A program made the position numbers and the translations under genes. A DNA stretch of 9,526 nucleotides from Bacillota bacterium (GTDB taxonomy: Bacteria > Bacillota > Clostridia > Christensenellales > CAG-138): the NCBI GenBank assembly GCA_023461495.1, contig JAEYLA010000040.1, positions 1 to 9,526 on the forward strand. Direction: 5' to 3'. The notes beneath the pieces were generated by a model, which saw nothing but the letters and a program-made list of their open reading frames with translations, searched no databases and was not told the DNA's origin. Positions within the stretch are counted from its first letter, which is position 1. Each line of letters opens with the position of its first letter. Shown piece by piece: positions 1-6,521 of the stretch.

Positions 1-12
1 CCCCCTTTCCGG

Positions 13-18
13 TATGAT
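13..18 (+). promoter_or_regulatory. possible -10 box for the peroxiredoxin gene
   Basis: TATGAT matches the sigma-A -10 consensus at five of six positions and lies 55 bases before the peroxiredoxin start. The same hexamer appears in the candidate promoter of the next gene. The matching -35 box would fall outside the window, so this cannot be confirmed. Between it and the gene lie two copies of GATAAGG (16-22, 27-33) and a small hairpin, AGGCG/CGCCT (31-46). I see no PerR-type box. Confidence 0.25.
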
Positions 19-73
19 AAGGTCACGATAAGGCGAAAAAACGCCTGACAATTTAGAATGGAGGATATCAAAC

Positions 74-742
74 ATGGAAGAAACGCGCATGCCGCTCATT
101 GGGGATATGGCCCCCAGCTTTACCGCCGTCACCACACAGGGCACCATCAACTTCCCGGACGATTATAAGGGAAAATGGGTCATCCTCTTCTCCCACCCCG
201 CAGACTTCACACCCGTATGCACTACCGAATTTATGACCTTCGCTTCTATGGCGGACGAATTCAAGGCGCTCAATACGGAGCTTGTGGGCTTATCCGTGGA
301 CTCCCTGTACGCGCACATCGCATGGCTGCGCAAAATCCAGGAGCTGGAGTGGAACGGCAAAAAGAATGTGGAAGTCAAGTTCCCGCTCATTGAGGATATC
401 CGTATGGAGGTTGCCAGGAAATACGGCATGATCCAGCCGGGCCAATCCAATACCCAGGCGGTACGCGCCGTGTTTGTTGTAGACCCCGAGGGCAAGATTC
501 GCACCATTTTATATTATCCGCTCTCCACCGGCCGCAACTTTGATGAAATCAAGCGCATTATTCTTGCGCTGCAGAAGGCGGACGCGGATAAGGTCGCAAC
601 CCCTGCCGACTGGCGTCCCGGCCAGGACGTCATCGTCCCCACCGCGGGCTCGTGCGGCACCGCAAAGGAGCGTATGGACAATCAGACGGACGATCAGTAT
701 TGCCTCGACTGGTTCATGTGCTTCCGCCGCGAGAGGAAGTAG
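74..742 (+). CDS. peroxiredoxin, Prx6 type with C-terminal cysteine pair
   Basis: A 222-residue thiol peroxidase that reduces hydrogen peroxide and organic hydroperoxides in the cytosol. The active-site signature PxxxTxxC is intact as P42, T46 and C49, where C49 is the peroxidatic cysteine. R131 in a TQAVRAVF context fits the conserved active-site arginine. The long C-terminal extension after about residue 165 is typical of the Prx6 subfamily. It carries C194, C210 and C216. The C210-x5-C216 spacing matches that of the archaeal Aeropyrum pernix enzyme (C207/C213, with peroxidatic C50), so the protein probably resolves through a C-terminal cysteine instead of acting as a true 1-Cys enzyme. GGAGG at 60-64, nine bases before the ATG, supports this start. 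The gene appears monocistronic, closed by the hairpin just downstream. The family assignment is firm; the resolving mechanism is inferred from cysteine positions. Confidence 0.95.
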   Translation: MEETRMPLIGDMAPSFTAVTTQGTINFPDDYKGKWVILFSHPADFTPVCTTEFMTFASMADEFKALNTELVGLSVDSLYAHIAWLRKIQELEWNGKKNVEVKFPLIEDIRMEVARKYGMIQPGQSNTQAVRAVFVVDPEGKIRTILYYPLSTGRNFDEIKRIILALQKADADKVATPADWRPGQDVIVPTAGSCGTAKERMDNQTDDQYCLDWFMCFRRERK

Positions 743-755
743 CCCGTCGCCCCCT

Positions 756-785
756 ACAAACGCCGCACACAAGTGCGGCGTTTGT
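756..785 (+). terminator. intrinsic terminator after the peroxiredoxin gene
   Basis: This is a perfect 13-base-pair inverted repeat, ACAAACGCCGCAC / GTGCGGCGTTTGT, around an ACAA loop. It starts 14 bases after the stop codon. The descending arm ends in TTTGT, but no long T run follows, so termination may be partial. Confidence 0.8.
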
Positions 786-806
786 CGTATCTCCCTCTGT
801 TTTCAC

Positions 807-835
807 TATACAAACGACAAAAACCGGCGTATGAT
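807..835 (+). promoter_or_regulatory. candidate sigma-A promoter for the lipid kinase gene
   Basis: TATACA (807-812, four of six consensus bases) is separated by 17 bases from TATGAT (830-835, five of six). It lies between the upstream terminator and the gene. Transcription from it would begin near 842, only about six bases before the ATG at 848. That would leave the AGGAG at 837-841 outside the mRNA and favours the TTG start at 872. Confidence 0.5.
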
Positions 836-858
836 TAGGAGTGTCATATGCACATATC

Positions 859-864
859 AGGAGG
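859..864 (+). promoter_or_regulatory. ribosome binding site deciding the TTG start at 872
   Basis: A full AGGAGG lies seven bases before TTG at 872. A competing site, AGGAG at 837-841, lies six bases before an in-frame ATG at 848. The TTG is preferred for two reasons. It puts the conserved FIFNPVAG motif right at the N terminus, as is usual in the family, and the candidate promoter would start transcription downstream of the competing site. Confidence 0.6.
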
Positions 865-871
865 AACGGTT

Positions 872-1750
872 TTGTCCAAACTGCATTTCATATTCAACCC
901 TGTCGCCGGCAGCGGTGCTTCCACGCTGGTGTTTCAAAAAATGGAGGCTTTGCTAAAAGCACAAAAGATCGAATACTCCTTTTCCCGTACGGAGTACCCG
1001 GGCCATGCGCAGGAATTGACGCGGCACGCGCTCTCCCAAGGGCATGACTGCATTGTCGCCGTAGGCGGTGACGGTACCGTGCGAGAAGTCGCCATGGAAA
1101 TGGCGGGGAGCGATACCCCTATGGGCATGCTGCCCTGCGGCACCGGCAACGATATGGTGCGCGCGCTGAATATTCCACAGGACCCGGAACAGGTATTGGA
1201 TATTCTTTTAAACGCCGCACCCAGATGGATGGATGCCGCAGAAGCCAACGGCAAGCTGTTTTTCAATGTGGGAGGGTTTGGTTTTGACGTGGACGTGCTG
1301 TTGAACACCGAGCGCTACAAAAAGCGCTTTAAGGGGATGACGGCGTATATGGCGGGGCTGTTCCACTCCCTTTCCAAACTGCACTTGATTCCGGTGCGCG
1401 TCACCACGCCGGAAAAAACGTTCACCTGCAACGCCCTGCTCGCTGTCGCCTGCAACGGCACACACTTTGGTGGCGGTATGAACGCGGCTCCGCTTGCGGA
1501 TCCCACGGACGGGCTTCTGGATATCTGCATCGCAACGGACGTGAACCGGCTTACGGTATTGTCGCTGCTCGCAAAGTTTGTCAAAGGTAAGCATGTGGGG
1601 CTGCCCGTCATTCATTATTTCAAGGCAACCGAGCTGACTGTGGACGCAGGACAACCCCTGCCCGTGCAGGTGGACGGCGAGGTTGTGGAGCAAACGCCCG
1701 TCACGTTCCGCATCCGCCCTCACGCATTGCTGGTGAAAACGGGACTGTAA
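872..1750 (+). CDS. diacylglycerol/lipid kinase, YegS-DagK-like family
   Basis: A 292-residue protein of the DAGK catalytic superfamily. These soluble enzymes act at the inner face of the membrane and transfer phosphate from ATP to diacylglycerol or a related lipid, recycling it into phospholipid synthesis. The N-terminal strand and turn FIFNPVAGSG, the nucleotide motif GGDGT (residues 65-69) and GTGND (90-94) are all intact. The C-terminal beta-rich half holds a DPTDGLLDI stretch and a late VDGE motif (DGE at about 268-270), both expected for the family. The length is typical. The start is taken as TTG with AGGAGG upstream; using ATG at 848 would add eight residues (300 in total). The gene has its own candidate promoter and seems monocistronic. 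The exact lipid substrate (diacylglycerol, undecaprenol or sphingoid) cannot be read from the sequence. Confidence 0.92.
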   Translation: MSKLHFIFNPVAGSGASTLVFQKMEALLKAQKIEYSFSRTEYPGHAQELTRHALSQGHDCIVAVGGDGTVREVAMEMAGSDTPMGMLPCGTGNDMVRALNIPQDPEQVLDILLNAAPRWMDAAEANGKLFFNVGGFGFDVDVLLNTERYKKRFKGMTAYMAGLFHSLSKLHLIPVRVTTPEKTFTCNALLAVACNGTHFGGGMNAAPLADPTDGLLDICIATDVNRLTVLSLLAKFVKGKHVGLPVIHYFKATELTVDAGQPLPVQVDGEVVEQTPVTFRIRPHALLVKTGL

Positions 1751-1790
1751 CGCATGGTTATTAAACCGCTTGAATAGTTTTTATAAAACC

Positions 1791-1817
1791 AAAGCGCCGG
1801 GCAACGTCCGGCGCTTT
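1791..1817. terminator. candidate bidirectional terminator between convergent genes
   Basis: The arms AAAGCGCCGG (1791-1800) and CCGGCGCTTT (1808-1817) are perfectly complementary around a seven-base loop. On the plus strand the stem ends in CTTTATATTC and closes the lipid kinase gene. On the minus strand it ends in CTTTGGTTTTAT and could end the operon arriving from 1996. It lies about 180 bases beyond the operon's last stop, so other hairpins in between may act first. Confidence 0.75.
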
Positions 1818-1840
1818 ATATTCTTAATTTTCTTAAGGTA

Positions 1841-1925
1841 TCGCCGCCTACGGCAGCGACGATAGATTATTTTATTTAATAGCGGGAGGGTTCCACCCCC
1901 CGCTCCCCCTGGGAACAAGCGTTCC
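1841..1925. repeat. cluster of three hairpins in a non-coding gap
   Basis: The gap 1818-1995 has no credible gene but holds three successive inverted repeats. The first is TCGCCGCC/GGCAGCGA with one mismatch (1841-1859). The second is AGCGGG/CCCGCT (1881-1904), which on the minus strand extends to nine pairs with one bulged T. The third is GGAAC/GTTCC around AAGC (1912-1925). The second could terminate the minus-strand operon, although only A/T-mixed sequence follows it. The whole could also be a dispersed intergenic repeat; copy number cannot be judged from one window. Confidence 0.45.
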
Positions 1926-1995
1926 TATAAAGGCGAGGAGTAGTATCGGGTACACATCCAAAAGCTACATATCAGTCCTTGTAAAATCCCGTTGG

Positions 1996-2667
1996 TCAGG
2001 ACACAAAATCCCCCTGGTGCGCGATAAGCGTCGCGTCATATACGCCTTCAATGCGCATGAATTTATCCACAACCGCGGTCTCCTCATCCCTGAGGCGGAC
2101 TTCAAGGGTAAGCTCCACGCCGTCACGCTGCACGGTCCGCGAGCGCACGCGCACGCGGGGCAGCTGCTTTACGAGGTTCTTGACCGGGCCGTTCGCCGCT
2201 TCATGGAAGTGGAGGATCAACAGGTAGGGCAGGCTGCCGCGCACCTTGAATACCGTCAGCACCACCATAATCACGCCGATAATCACAGCCCCTATGATGG
2301 CAATATCAACAAACTGCGCGCCAAGCGCAATGCCCTCGCCCACCGCCCAGAACATGAACGTGGTGTCCATCGGATCCTTCACTGCCGTACGGAAACGGAT
2401 GATGGAGAGCGCACCCACCATGCCCAGACTCAAAGTGGTATTGATGGAGATCAGCATGATGACAAGGCTCGACACCATGGTAAGCATAATCAGGCTCAAG
2501 TTGAATGTGCGCGAATACAGCACGCCGCTAAATGTCTTTTTGTAAATAAAGAATATGAATACACCAAGCGCAAACGCCACCAACATGGTAACGAGTATCT
2601 GCACAGGCGGCAGGGAGCTTGCAAACATGGTCTGAATATTGAAGAGTTCCGCAACGGGGTCAGTCAT
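1996..2667 (-). CDS. DUF4956 multi-pass membrane protein
   Basis: A 223-residue membrane protein of the DUF4956 family, whose biochemical role is unknown to me. Hydrophobic segments lie at about 22-42, 56-74, 102-118 and 120-140. Between the second and third is the family's most conserved block (about 80-114), containing GMVGALSIIRFRTAVKDP and ending in WAVGEGIA; its length and polarity suggest a re-entrant or partly buried segment. The last 80 residues are soluble and alternate strands and helices, as in a small regulatory domain. The gene is the last of the CotH-VTC-DUF4956 operon. It starts 14 bases after the VTC stop, with its ribosome site overlapping that stop. In yeast the VTC enzyme needs membrane subunits to move polyphosphate across a membrane. 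No such subunit is encoded nearby, so this protein is a candidate for that role; this is inference. Confidence 0.85.
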   Translation of the reverse strand: MTDPVAELFNIQTMFASSLPPVQILVTMLVAFALGVFIFFIYKKTFSGVLYSRTFNLSLIMLTMVSSLVIMLISINTTLSLGMVGALSIIRFRTAVKDPMDTTFMFWAVGEGIALGAQFVDIAIIGAVIIGVIMVVLTVFKVRGSLPYLLILHFHEAANGPVKNLVKQLPRVRVRSRTVQRDGVELTLEVRLRDEETAVVDKFMRIEGVYDATLIAHQGDFVS

Positions 2668-2677
2668 AAGGGAGGGT

Positions 2678-2683
2678 CCTCCT
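2678..2683 (-). promoter_or_regulatory. ribosome site overlapping the VTC stop codon
   Basis: On the minus strand an AGGAGG shares two bases with the TAG stop (2682-2684) of the VTC gene and lies ten bases before the ATG of the DUF4956 gene. This arrangement favours translational coupling, with ribosomes ending VTC re-initiating on the membrane protein. Confidence 0.7.
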
Positions 2684-3368
2684 ATTCATATCTCCGGCAC
2701 AGGCAATATTTGCTGATTGCGCTGCGCTGGGCGTTTTCCAGGGGCTGCAACAAGGTTTGGATATAGGCAGGCAGGTAACGGTTGAATTTGACCTCCATCA
2801 CCATGCCGTATCCGTCGATCACGGGATAAGTGGGAATCTCCGGGTCAAAAAGCACGATGGAGCGGAGCCCGGTCCTGATATCCTGGTCAAACGTCACACG
2901 CACATCCTCAAGTGGAAACACATACGGCTCGCGGTCATAGTCCACAATCACGCGCGGGCGCAGCAACTGCGTACGGAACGCCGCGTACATCTCATGTGCA
3001 AAGGGTTCTCTCCGCCGCAGCAGAAACGTACAGTTGCCCGCAATGAGCGCATCGCATTCCTGCCGGGTAAGCCCGATAGAGCTTTTCTGGATGAACTGGC
3101 CCTCTTTGTGCTTGCGCTCGAGCTTGATGTCCGTATCCTTCAGATTGTAGATGCGGATGCGGTATTTGTCCCGGTGGTCGGTGCCATCCAGCTTGTCCTG
3201 CATGGCGGTGTCCATATAATCGTCAAAATACAGGCTGCGGATAAAATACTTGCCCGTCTGCTTGGCGTACTTGTCCCGTTCCATCGTCAGCGCAAGCTTG
3301 CGGCTAAGAAGTTCATATTCGGCCAGGCTGATGAAATACTTCAGCTCGTGCCGGAATGATACGCTCAA
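2682..3368 (-). CDS. VTC-domain polyphosphate polymerase
   Basis: A 228-residue stand-alone VTC domain. The family, known from the catalytic core of yeast Vtc4, polymerises the gamma-phosphate of ATP into inorganic polyphosphate inside a basic tunnel. The tunnel elements are visible in order: RHELKY (6-11), RSLYFDD (44-50), KYRIRIY (68-74) with its two arginines, LERKHK (83-88), VDYDREPY (142-149), TFDQDIRTG (159-167), MEVKFN (191-196) with the probable metal-binding E192, and SKY (219-221) with K220. All expected basic and acidic positions seem present, so an active enzyme is likely. There is no membrane segment, so it should be cytosolic or attached through a partner. It starts with TTG, which overlaps the cotH stop as TTGA. 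It is the middle gene of the operon, between a surface kinase and a membrane protein. Related CYTH/triphosphatase folds are an alternative, but the motif set fits VTC better. Confidence 0.9.
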   Translation of the reverse strand: MSVSFRHELKYFISLAEYELLSRKLALTMERDKYAKQTGKYFIRSLYFDDYMDTAMQDKLDGTDHRDKYRIRIYNLKDTDIKLERKHKEGQFIQKSSIGLTRQECDALIAGNCTFLLRRREPFAHEMYAAFRTQLLRPRVIVDYDREPYVFPLEDVRVTFDQDIRTGLRSIVLFDPEIPTYPVIDGYGMVMEVKFNRYLPAYIQTLLQPLENAQRSAISKYCLCRRYE

Positions 3369-6300
3369 GAGAACACCTCCTGCATATACGCATCCGACAG
3401 GCCGAGTTCCTGCTTGAGCTGCGCCTTGATGATCGCAGGGCGCTTTTCGCCAAACTGCTTGAGGTACGCGATATTCGTCTCAAAGGACTTGTAGCTTCCG
3501 AAGTTCTCCTGACGCTGCGGCACTCCCATAAACGACGGGCCGTTGAATTTTTCGCGCTCGCGGGCAATCTCACCATCCACCGCGGCCGCAAGCTCGTCGA
3601 TAAGCGCGTTCACCCGGTCCTGCGCGTAGACGGTTTTCATCAGTTCCGCAAACCGGCGGCAGAAGGCGTCCTTCCACTGCGCATTTTTTAGCAGCGCGTT
3701 AAACAGATCCGAAGCCGCAGGCTTTGTGCCCCGCCGCAGGGTCACCGTCTGATGGTCGTAATTGCTCCAGCCCCAGCAGAAGTCATAATAAATCCACTTC
3801 CACTTGCCGCCGGGGAGCTTGTAGTACTGGATGTTCGCATAATCGGAGTTGCCCACGTAGAGCTCTGCGATCATATAATCCATAAAGCTGTCAACATCCA
3901 TGCGGTCCGCAACATACTGATAGTTTTGGCTGTTGGAAAGGTCTTTCGTTTTCACGTAGTCCATCAGCGCAAGCCATTCCTGGTTGCTGCCATGGGAAAC
4001 AAGCGAGCTTGCCTTCAATACGTCAAGGTTGTCCGCATCCACGGTGTTCTCATGCTGGGCCACAAAGAAGCGGTTGCGCTTTTCCTTCATAAAGTAGACG
4101 CCCCAGTATTCGCCGTTCAAGTACATCACATACGGCTTATAGGCCTGCACCAGCACATTGACGTCCGTCCCTTCCAAAAGGCCGCTCGAAAGCTCGTCGC
4201 GTATTTTGCTGCGGTTCTGATCCTGCGCGCCCGCGCGAAGCGACAGGGCCTTGTAGGACGTATAAGGGCGGTTTTCAAAGAACGCGTAGTCGAGCGAATT
4301 GCTGCCGTACTGGGAGCGGGCAATGACATTAATGCCCTTTTGCGCCCTGCCGCGGCCAAAGCCGCCCGCAATGCGGATGGCGACATTCTGTGAAAATACC
4401 TGTTGGTTTGTACCGTCCCCAAAGACGGCAAAGCTTGCCGGGCGCTCCCATCTGGATTGCGCCTCTTCACCCTCCGTGCCGCGCCCCTGATAGAAGTTTG
4501 CAGTTAGAAGCGCGTCCCCATAGGGAAGGTCGGGGTCATAGTTTTCGCCATAGGCATAAATGCCCGTTTTCGCATCCCAGAGATTTTTCGGGTCCGTCAC
4601 CAATGTGACGATGGGCAGCGTGTGGTTTACATCATCCCCGGTAAAGAGATAGGTGCCTGAAGCGCTGCTGCCCGTGATGTATCCATCGCGCACGGAAACG
4701 GCGCGGATGACGGTATTGTGCTCCAATGCGATTGGCCCGGTATAACGGCTGGAATTCTCGGTAGGCGTCGTGCAGTCCGTTGTGTAATAGATGGTCTCAT
4801 TCGCTTTTGCGCCTAGTTCCACGGAAACAGGCCCGCTATACACGCCGGGCGTTGTTGAAAACAGCGGAACCGCCGTAACGCCCAGAGAACCTTGCCCGTT
4901 TGCCGCACCCGGTGTGGGCGAAGCGTAGTAGTACAGCTTTCCGTCCGCGCGGCCAAAGCTGATATCCGCCCCCGCCTGTGCCATCTGCAGCTTGTCTAAC
5001 AGCTCCCCCTCAGGCGAATACAACAACACCACGTCCCCGGAAGCGGAGATGGAGAAGTTGGTCTCCAATGCCTTTGTTTGCGTATCCCTGACATCATTTC
5101 CCGTAGCGAGCACCAAAAGATAACCGCCCGGTTCAATTGCCACGTCCGGAAAACGCCAGAGTGCGGGATTGTTGGGATTGTCCGAAAGCGCATAGCCCGC
5201 GAGATTGATTTGCTCCGAAGAGGAATTGTAAAGCTCAATCCAGTCCGGCGTACCATTGTTGACCGTATAAGCGCCCGCGTTGTTTGACATGACCTCTGAA
5301 AGAAGTAAAGCGCCCATAGGCAGGGCGCTCATGCTGTTGAAGGCCGCAAACCCGTCCTCCGTATTGGGGTAGCCCGGCGTGGGCTGGGCCATTGGCTTCC
5401 ATTCCCCCGTGCCGTCGGGCACCCGCGCCATACTGATATCCGCCTGCTGCTCGGTATACTGAAAGCTGTCTATAATGCCGCCCTTGGGGTCGGAAAACAC
5501 AACGCTTTCCTGATAGGCGCGCAACGAGAACGGCGCGTTGAGTATGCCTTCCACAAGGCCGTCCCTGCCGGAACAATGGATGACCAAGAAACCGTTTGCG
5601 GGAATCTTCGTGCCCTCCGGGAACGCCCACTTCATCGGCTGGTTTTCCTCATCAGAAAGGCCGCAGCCGCTGATATCCACATCCTGCCCGGTGGGGTTGT
5701 AAAGCTCGATCCAATCCGGATAGTCACCCTGCGGGCCGGAGAGCGTGGTGGCATTGCTCGCCATAAACTCATTGATGCGCACGCCGTTGTCCACAGCGTT
5801 CGTCTGAAGCGTTTCACGGTACTGCGCGGCACCTTCCTCCGTATTGGGATAGCCGGGAGAAAGCAGCATGCTTTCCTTCCATGCCCCATCCTCCGCGCGC
5901 ACCAGCGCCGCACCCGCGGCAACACTCTGCAGCTGCATGCTGTCTATAGGCCGGCCGGAGGCATTGCTTAATATCAGCTGATCAGTCGCGGAAAGCTTAA
6001 AGGAGGTATGCAGCGCGCCCTTTGCCACATCACCGGAGCAGAACACCACAAGATACCCTTTTGCGGGTATAATTGTGCCGCTTGGGAACGCCCATTTGGC
6101 TGCCACAAGCAGATCGTCCGTCAGGCCAAAGCCTGAAATATCAACGGCTGTGTCGGACGTATTATAGAGTTCCACCCAATCCGGAAAATCGCCGTCTTCG
6201 TCCGGCACGGCGCCTTTGTTTGACGTCATGACCTCATTGATGCGCACAACGCCCCCTGCGGCGGCAGACCCGCTTCCCGGCTGGTTCTCACTCATCCGAA

Positions 6301-6370
6301 ACACGAGAAAAAGCCCTGCGATACAGAGCAAGGCTACCAAGATAAGCAGGGGAATCCGTCTCCAGTTCAA
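3365..6370 (-). CDS. surface CotH kinase with three lamin-tail domains
   Basis: A 1001-residue membrane-anchored protein, numbered from TTG at 6370. After NWRR comes one hydrophobic segment (about 7-25) without a lipobox. The positive-inside rule then places the rest outside the cell. Three lamin-tail domains follow (about 41-172, 196-334, 354-489). Each opens with an RINE- or LSEV-like strand, has PDW(V/I)ELYN in the middle, and ends near a (S/T)PG motif. Next is a chitobiase/hexosaminidase C-terminal-like domain (about 501-575, with YYTTD and an IRAVSVRDGY stretch). The C-terminal 400 residues (about 584-980) are the CotH domain, with NGEYWGVYFMKE (752-763), GNSDYANIQYY (840-850) and YYDFCWGW (861-868). 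CotH proteins are atypical kinases that phosphorylate spore-coat proteins in Bacillus; here a wall or surface target is more likely. The kinase metal site is only tentatively placed (D843, D863). The gene heads the operon with VTC and DUF4956. Confidence 0.9.
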   Translation of the reverse strand: MNWRRIPLLILVALLCIAGLFLVFRMSENQPGSGSAAAGGVVRINEVMTSNKGAVPDEDGDFPDWVELYNTSDTAVDISGFGLTDDLLVAAKWAFPSGTIIPAKGYLVVFCSGDVAKGALHTSFKLSATDQLILSNASGRPIDSMQLQSVAAGAALVRAEDGAWKESMLLSPGYPNTEEGAAQYRETLQTNAVDNGVRINEFMASNATTLSGPQGDYPDWIELYNPTGQDVDISGCGLSDEENQPMKWAFPEGTKIPANGFLVIHCSGRDGLVEGILNAPFSLRAYQESVVFSDPKGGIIDSFQYTEQQADISMARVPDGTGEWKPMAQPTPGYPNTEDGFAAFNSMSALPMGALLLSEVMSNNAGAYTVNNGTPDWIELYNSSSEQINLAGYALSDNPNNPALWRFPDVAIEPGGYLLVLATGNDVRDTQTKALETNFSISASGDVVLLYSPEGELLDKLQMAQAGADISFGRADGKLYYYASPTPGAANGQGSLGVTAVPLFSTTPGVYSGPVSVELGAKANETIYYTTDCTTPTENSSRYTGPIALEHNTVIRAVSVRDGYITGSSASGTYLFTGDDVNHTLPIVTLVTDPKNLWDAKTGIYAYGENYDPDLPYGDALLTANFYQGRGTEGEEAQSRWERPASFAVFGDGTNQQVFSQNVAIRIAGGFGRGRAQKGINVIARSQYGSNSLDYAFFENRPYTSYKALSLRAGAQDQNRSKIRDELSSGLLEGTDVNVLVQAYKPYVMYLNGEYWGVYFMKEKRNRFFVAQHENTVDADNLDVLKASSLVSHGSNQEWLALMDYVKTKDLSNSQNYQYVADRMDVDSFMDYMIAELYVGNSDYANIQYYKLPGGKWKWIYYDFCWGWSNYDHQTVTLRRGTKPAASDLFNALLKNAQWKDAFCRRFAELMKTVYAQDRVNALIDELAAAVDGEIAREREKFNGPSFMGVPQRQENFGSYKSFETNIAYLKQFGEKRPAIIKAQLKQELGLSDAYMQEVFS
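3376..3381 (-). promoter_or_regulatory. ribosome site inside the end of the CotH gene
   Basis: AGGAGG lies within the last codons of the CotH gene, seven bases before the TTG start (3366-3368) of the VTC gene. The TTG overlaps the CotH stop TGA (3365-3367), so the two genes are almost certainly translated from one mRNA. The site also confirms the unusual start codon. Confidence 0.8.
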
Positions 6371-6378
6371 AAGAGGCA

Positions 6379-6383
6379 CTCCT
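6379..6383 (-). promoter_or_regulatory. ribosome site that moves the CotH start to TTG 6370
   Basis: AGGAG on the minus strand ends at 6379, overlapping the first base of a possible GTG start (6377-6379), which therefore cannot be served by it. The in-frame TTG at 6368-6370 lies eight bases downstream, an ideal distance. Using it removes three residues (MPL) and leaves MNWRR directly before the membrane anchor. Confidence 0.7.
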
Positions 6384-6406
6384 TTTTGTACAGGCGTTTG
6401 TTTGTC

Positions 6407-6431
6407 TTATGCCAATCCCAAATTGGTATAA
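6407..6431. promoter_or_regulatory. 25-base near-perfect palindrome before the CotH operon
   Basis: The arms TTATGCCAAT (6407-6416) and ATTGGTATAA (6422-6431) are complementary except at one position and flank CCCAA. The element lies 37 bases upstream of the CotH start and downstream of the candidate promoter. It could be an operator for a dimeric regulator or a hairpin in the mRNA leader. I do not recognise the motif. Confidence 0.5.
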
Positions 6432-6461
6432 AAAACACCTGCATTTACAGCCATCCCGGCA

Positions 6462-6490
6462 TTTTTACCGATGGAAGGCTGCGTATTCAA
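6462..6490 (-). promoter_or_regulatory. candidate promoter of the CotH-VTC-DUF4956 operon
   Basis: On the minus strand TTGAAT (6490-6485) and TAAAAA (6467-6462) match the -35 and -10 boxes at four of six positions each, with 17-base spacing. Transcription would start near 6455 and give a leader of about 85 bases that includes the palindrome at 6407-6431. The match is modest, and other AT-rich stretches here could serve instead. Confidence 0.35.
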
Positions 6491-6521
6491 TGTAATTTTC
6501 CTTCATGTAGTGTACCACAAA

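Noticed and set aside
1..60. Peroxide-responsive PerR operator before the peroxiredoxin gene
   Set aside because: No AT-rich TTATAAT-type inverted repeat is present; only a small GC hairpin and two GATAAGG copies are seen.
848..850. ATG as start of the lipid kinase gene
   Set aside because: It has AGGAG at good distance, but the candidate promoter would start the mRNA after that site, and family members begin close to the FIFNPVAG motif. It remains a fallback start.
2017..2766. Long plus-strand open frame opposite the DUF4956 gene
   Set aside because: It is the antisense shadow of a well-supported gene. The product is rich in His and Arg with no recognisable domain and has no good ribosome site.
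2757..3359. Plus-strand open frame opposite the VTC gene
   Set aside because: It mirrors the VTC coding sequence, whose motifs are clear. The antisense product shows no family features.
3752..4393. Plus-strand open frame of 213 codons inside the CotH gene
   Set aside because: Its hydrophobic appearance is a by-product of reading the complementary strand of CotH codons in a GC-rich genome. No start signal supports it.
3872..6250. The lamin-tail units as DNA-level direct repeats
   Set aside because: The three units are similar only in protein motifs. I see no long identical nucleotide stretches, so this is an old protein-domain duplication and not a recombinogenic repeat.
6377..6379. GTG as start of the CotH gene
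   Set aside because: The ribosome site overlaps the GTG itself, leaving no spacing, whereas TTG at 6368-6370 is eight bases away.
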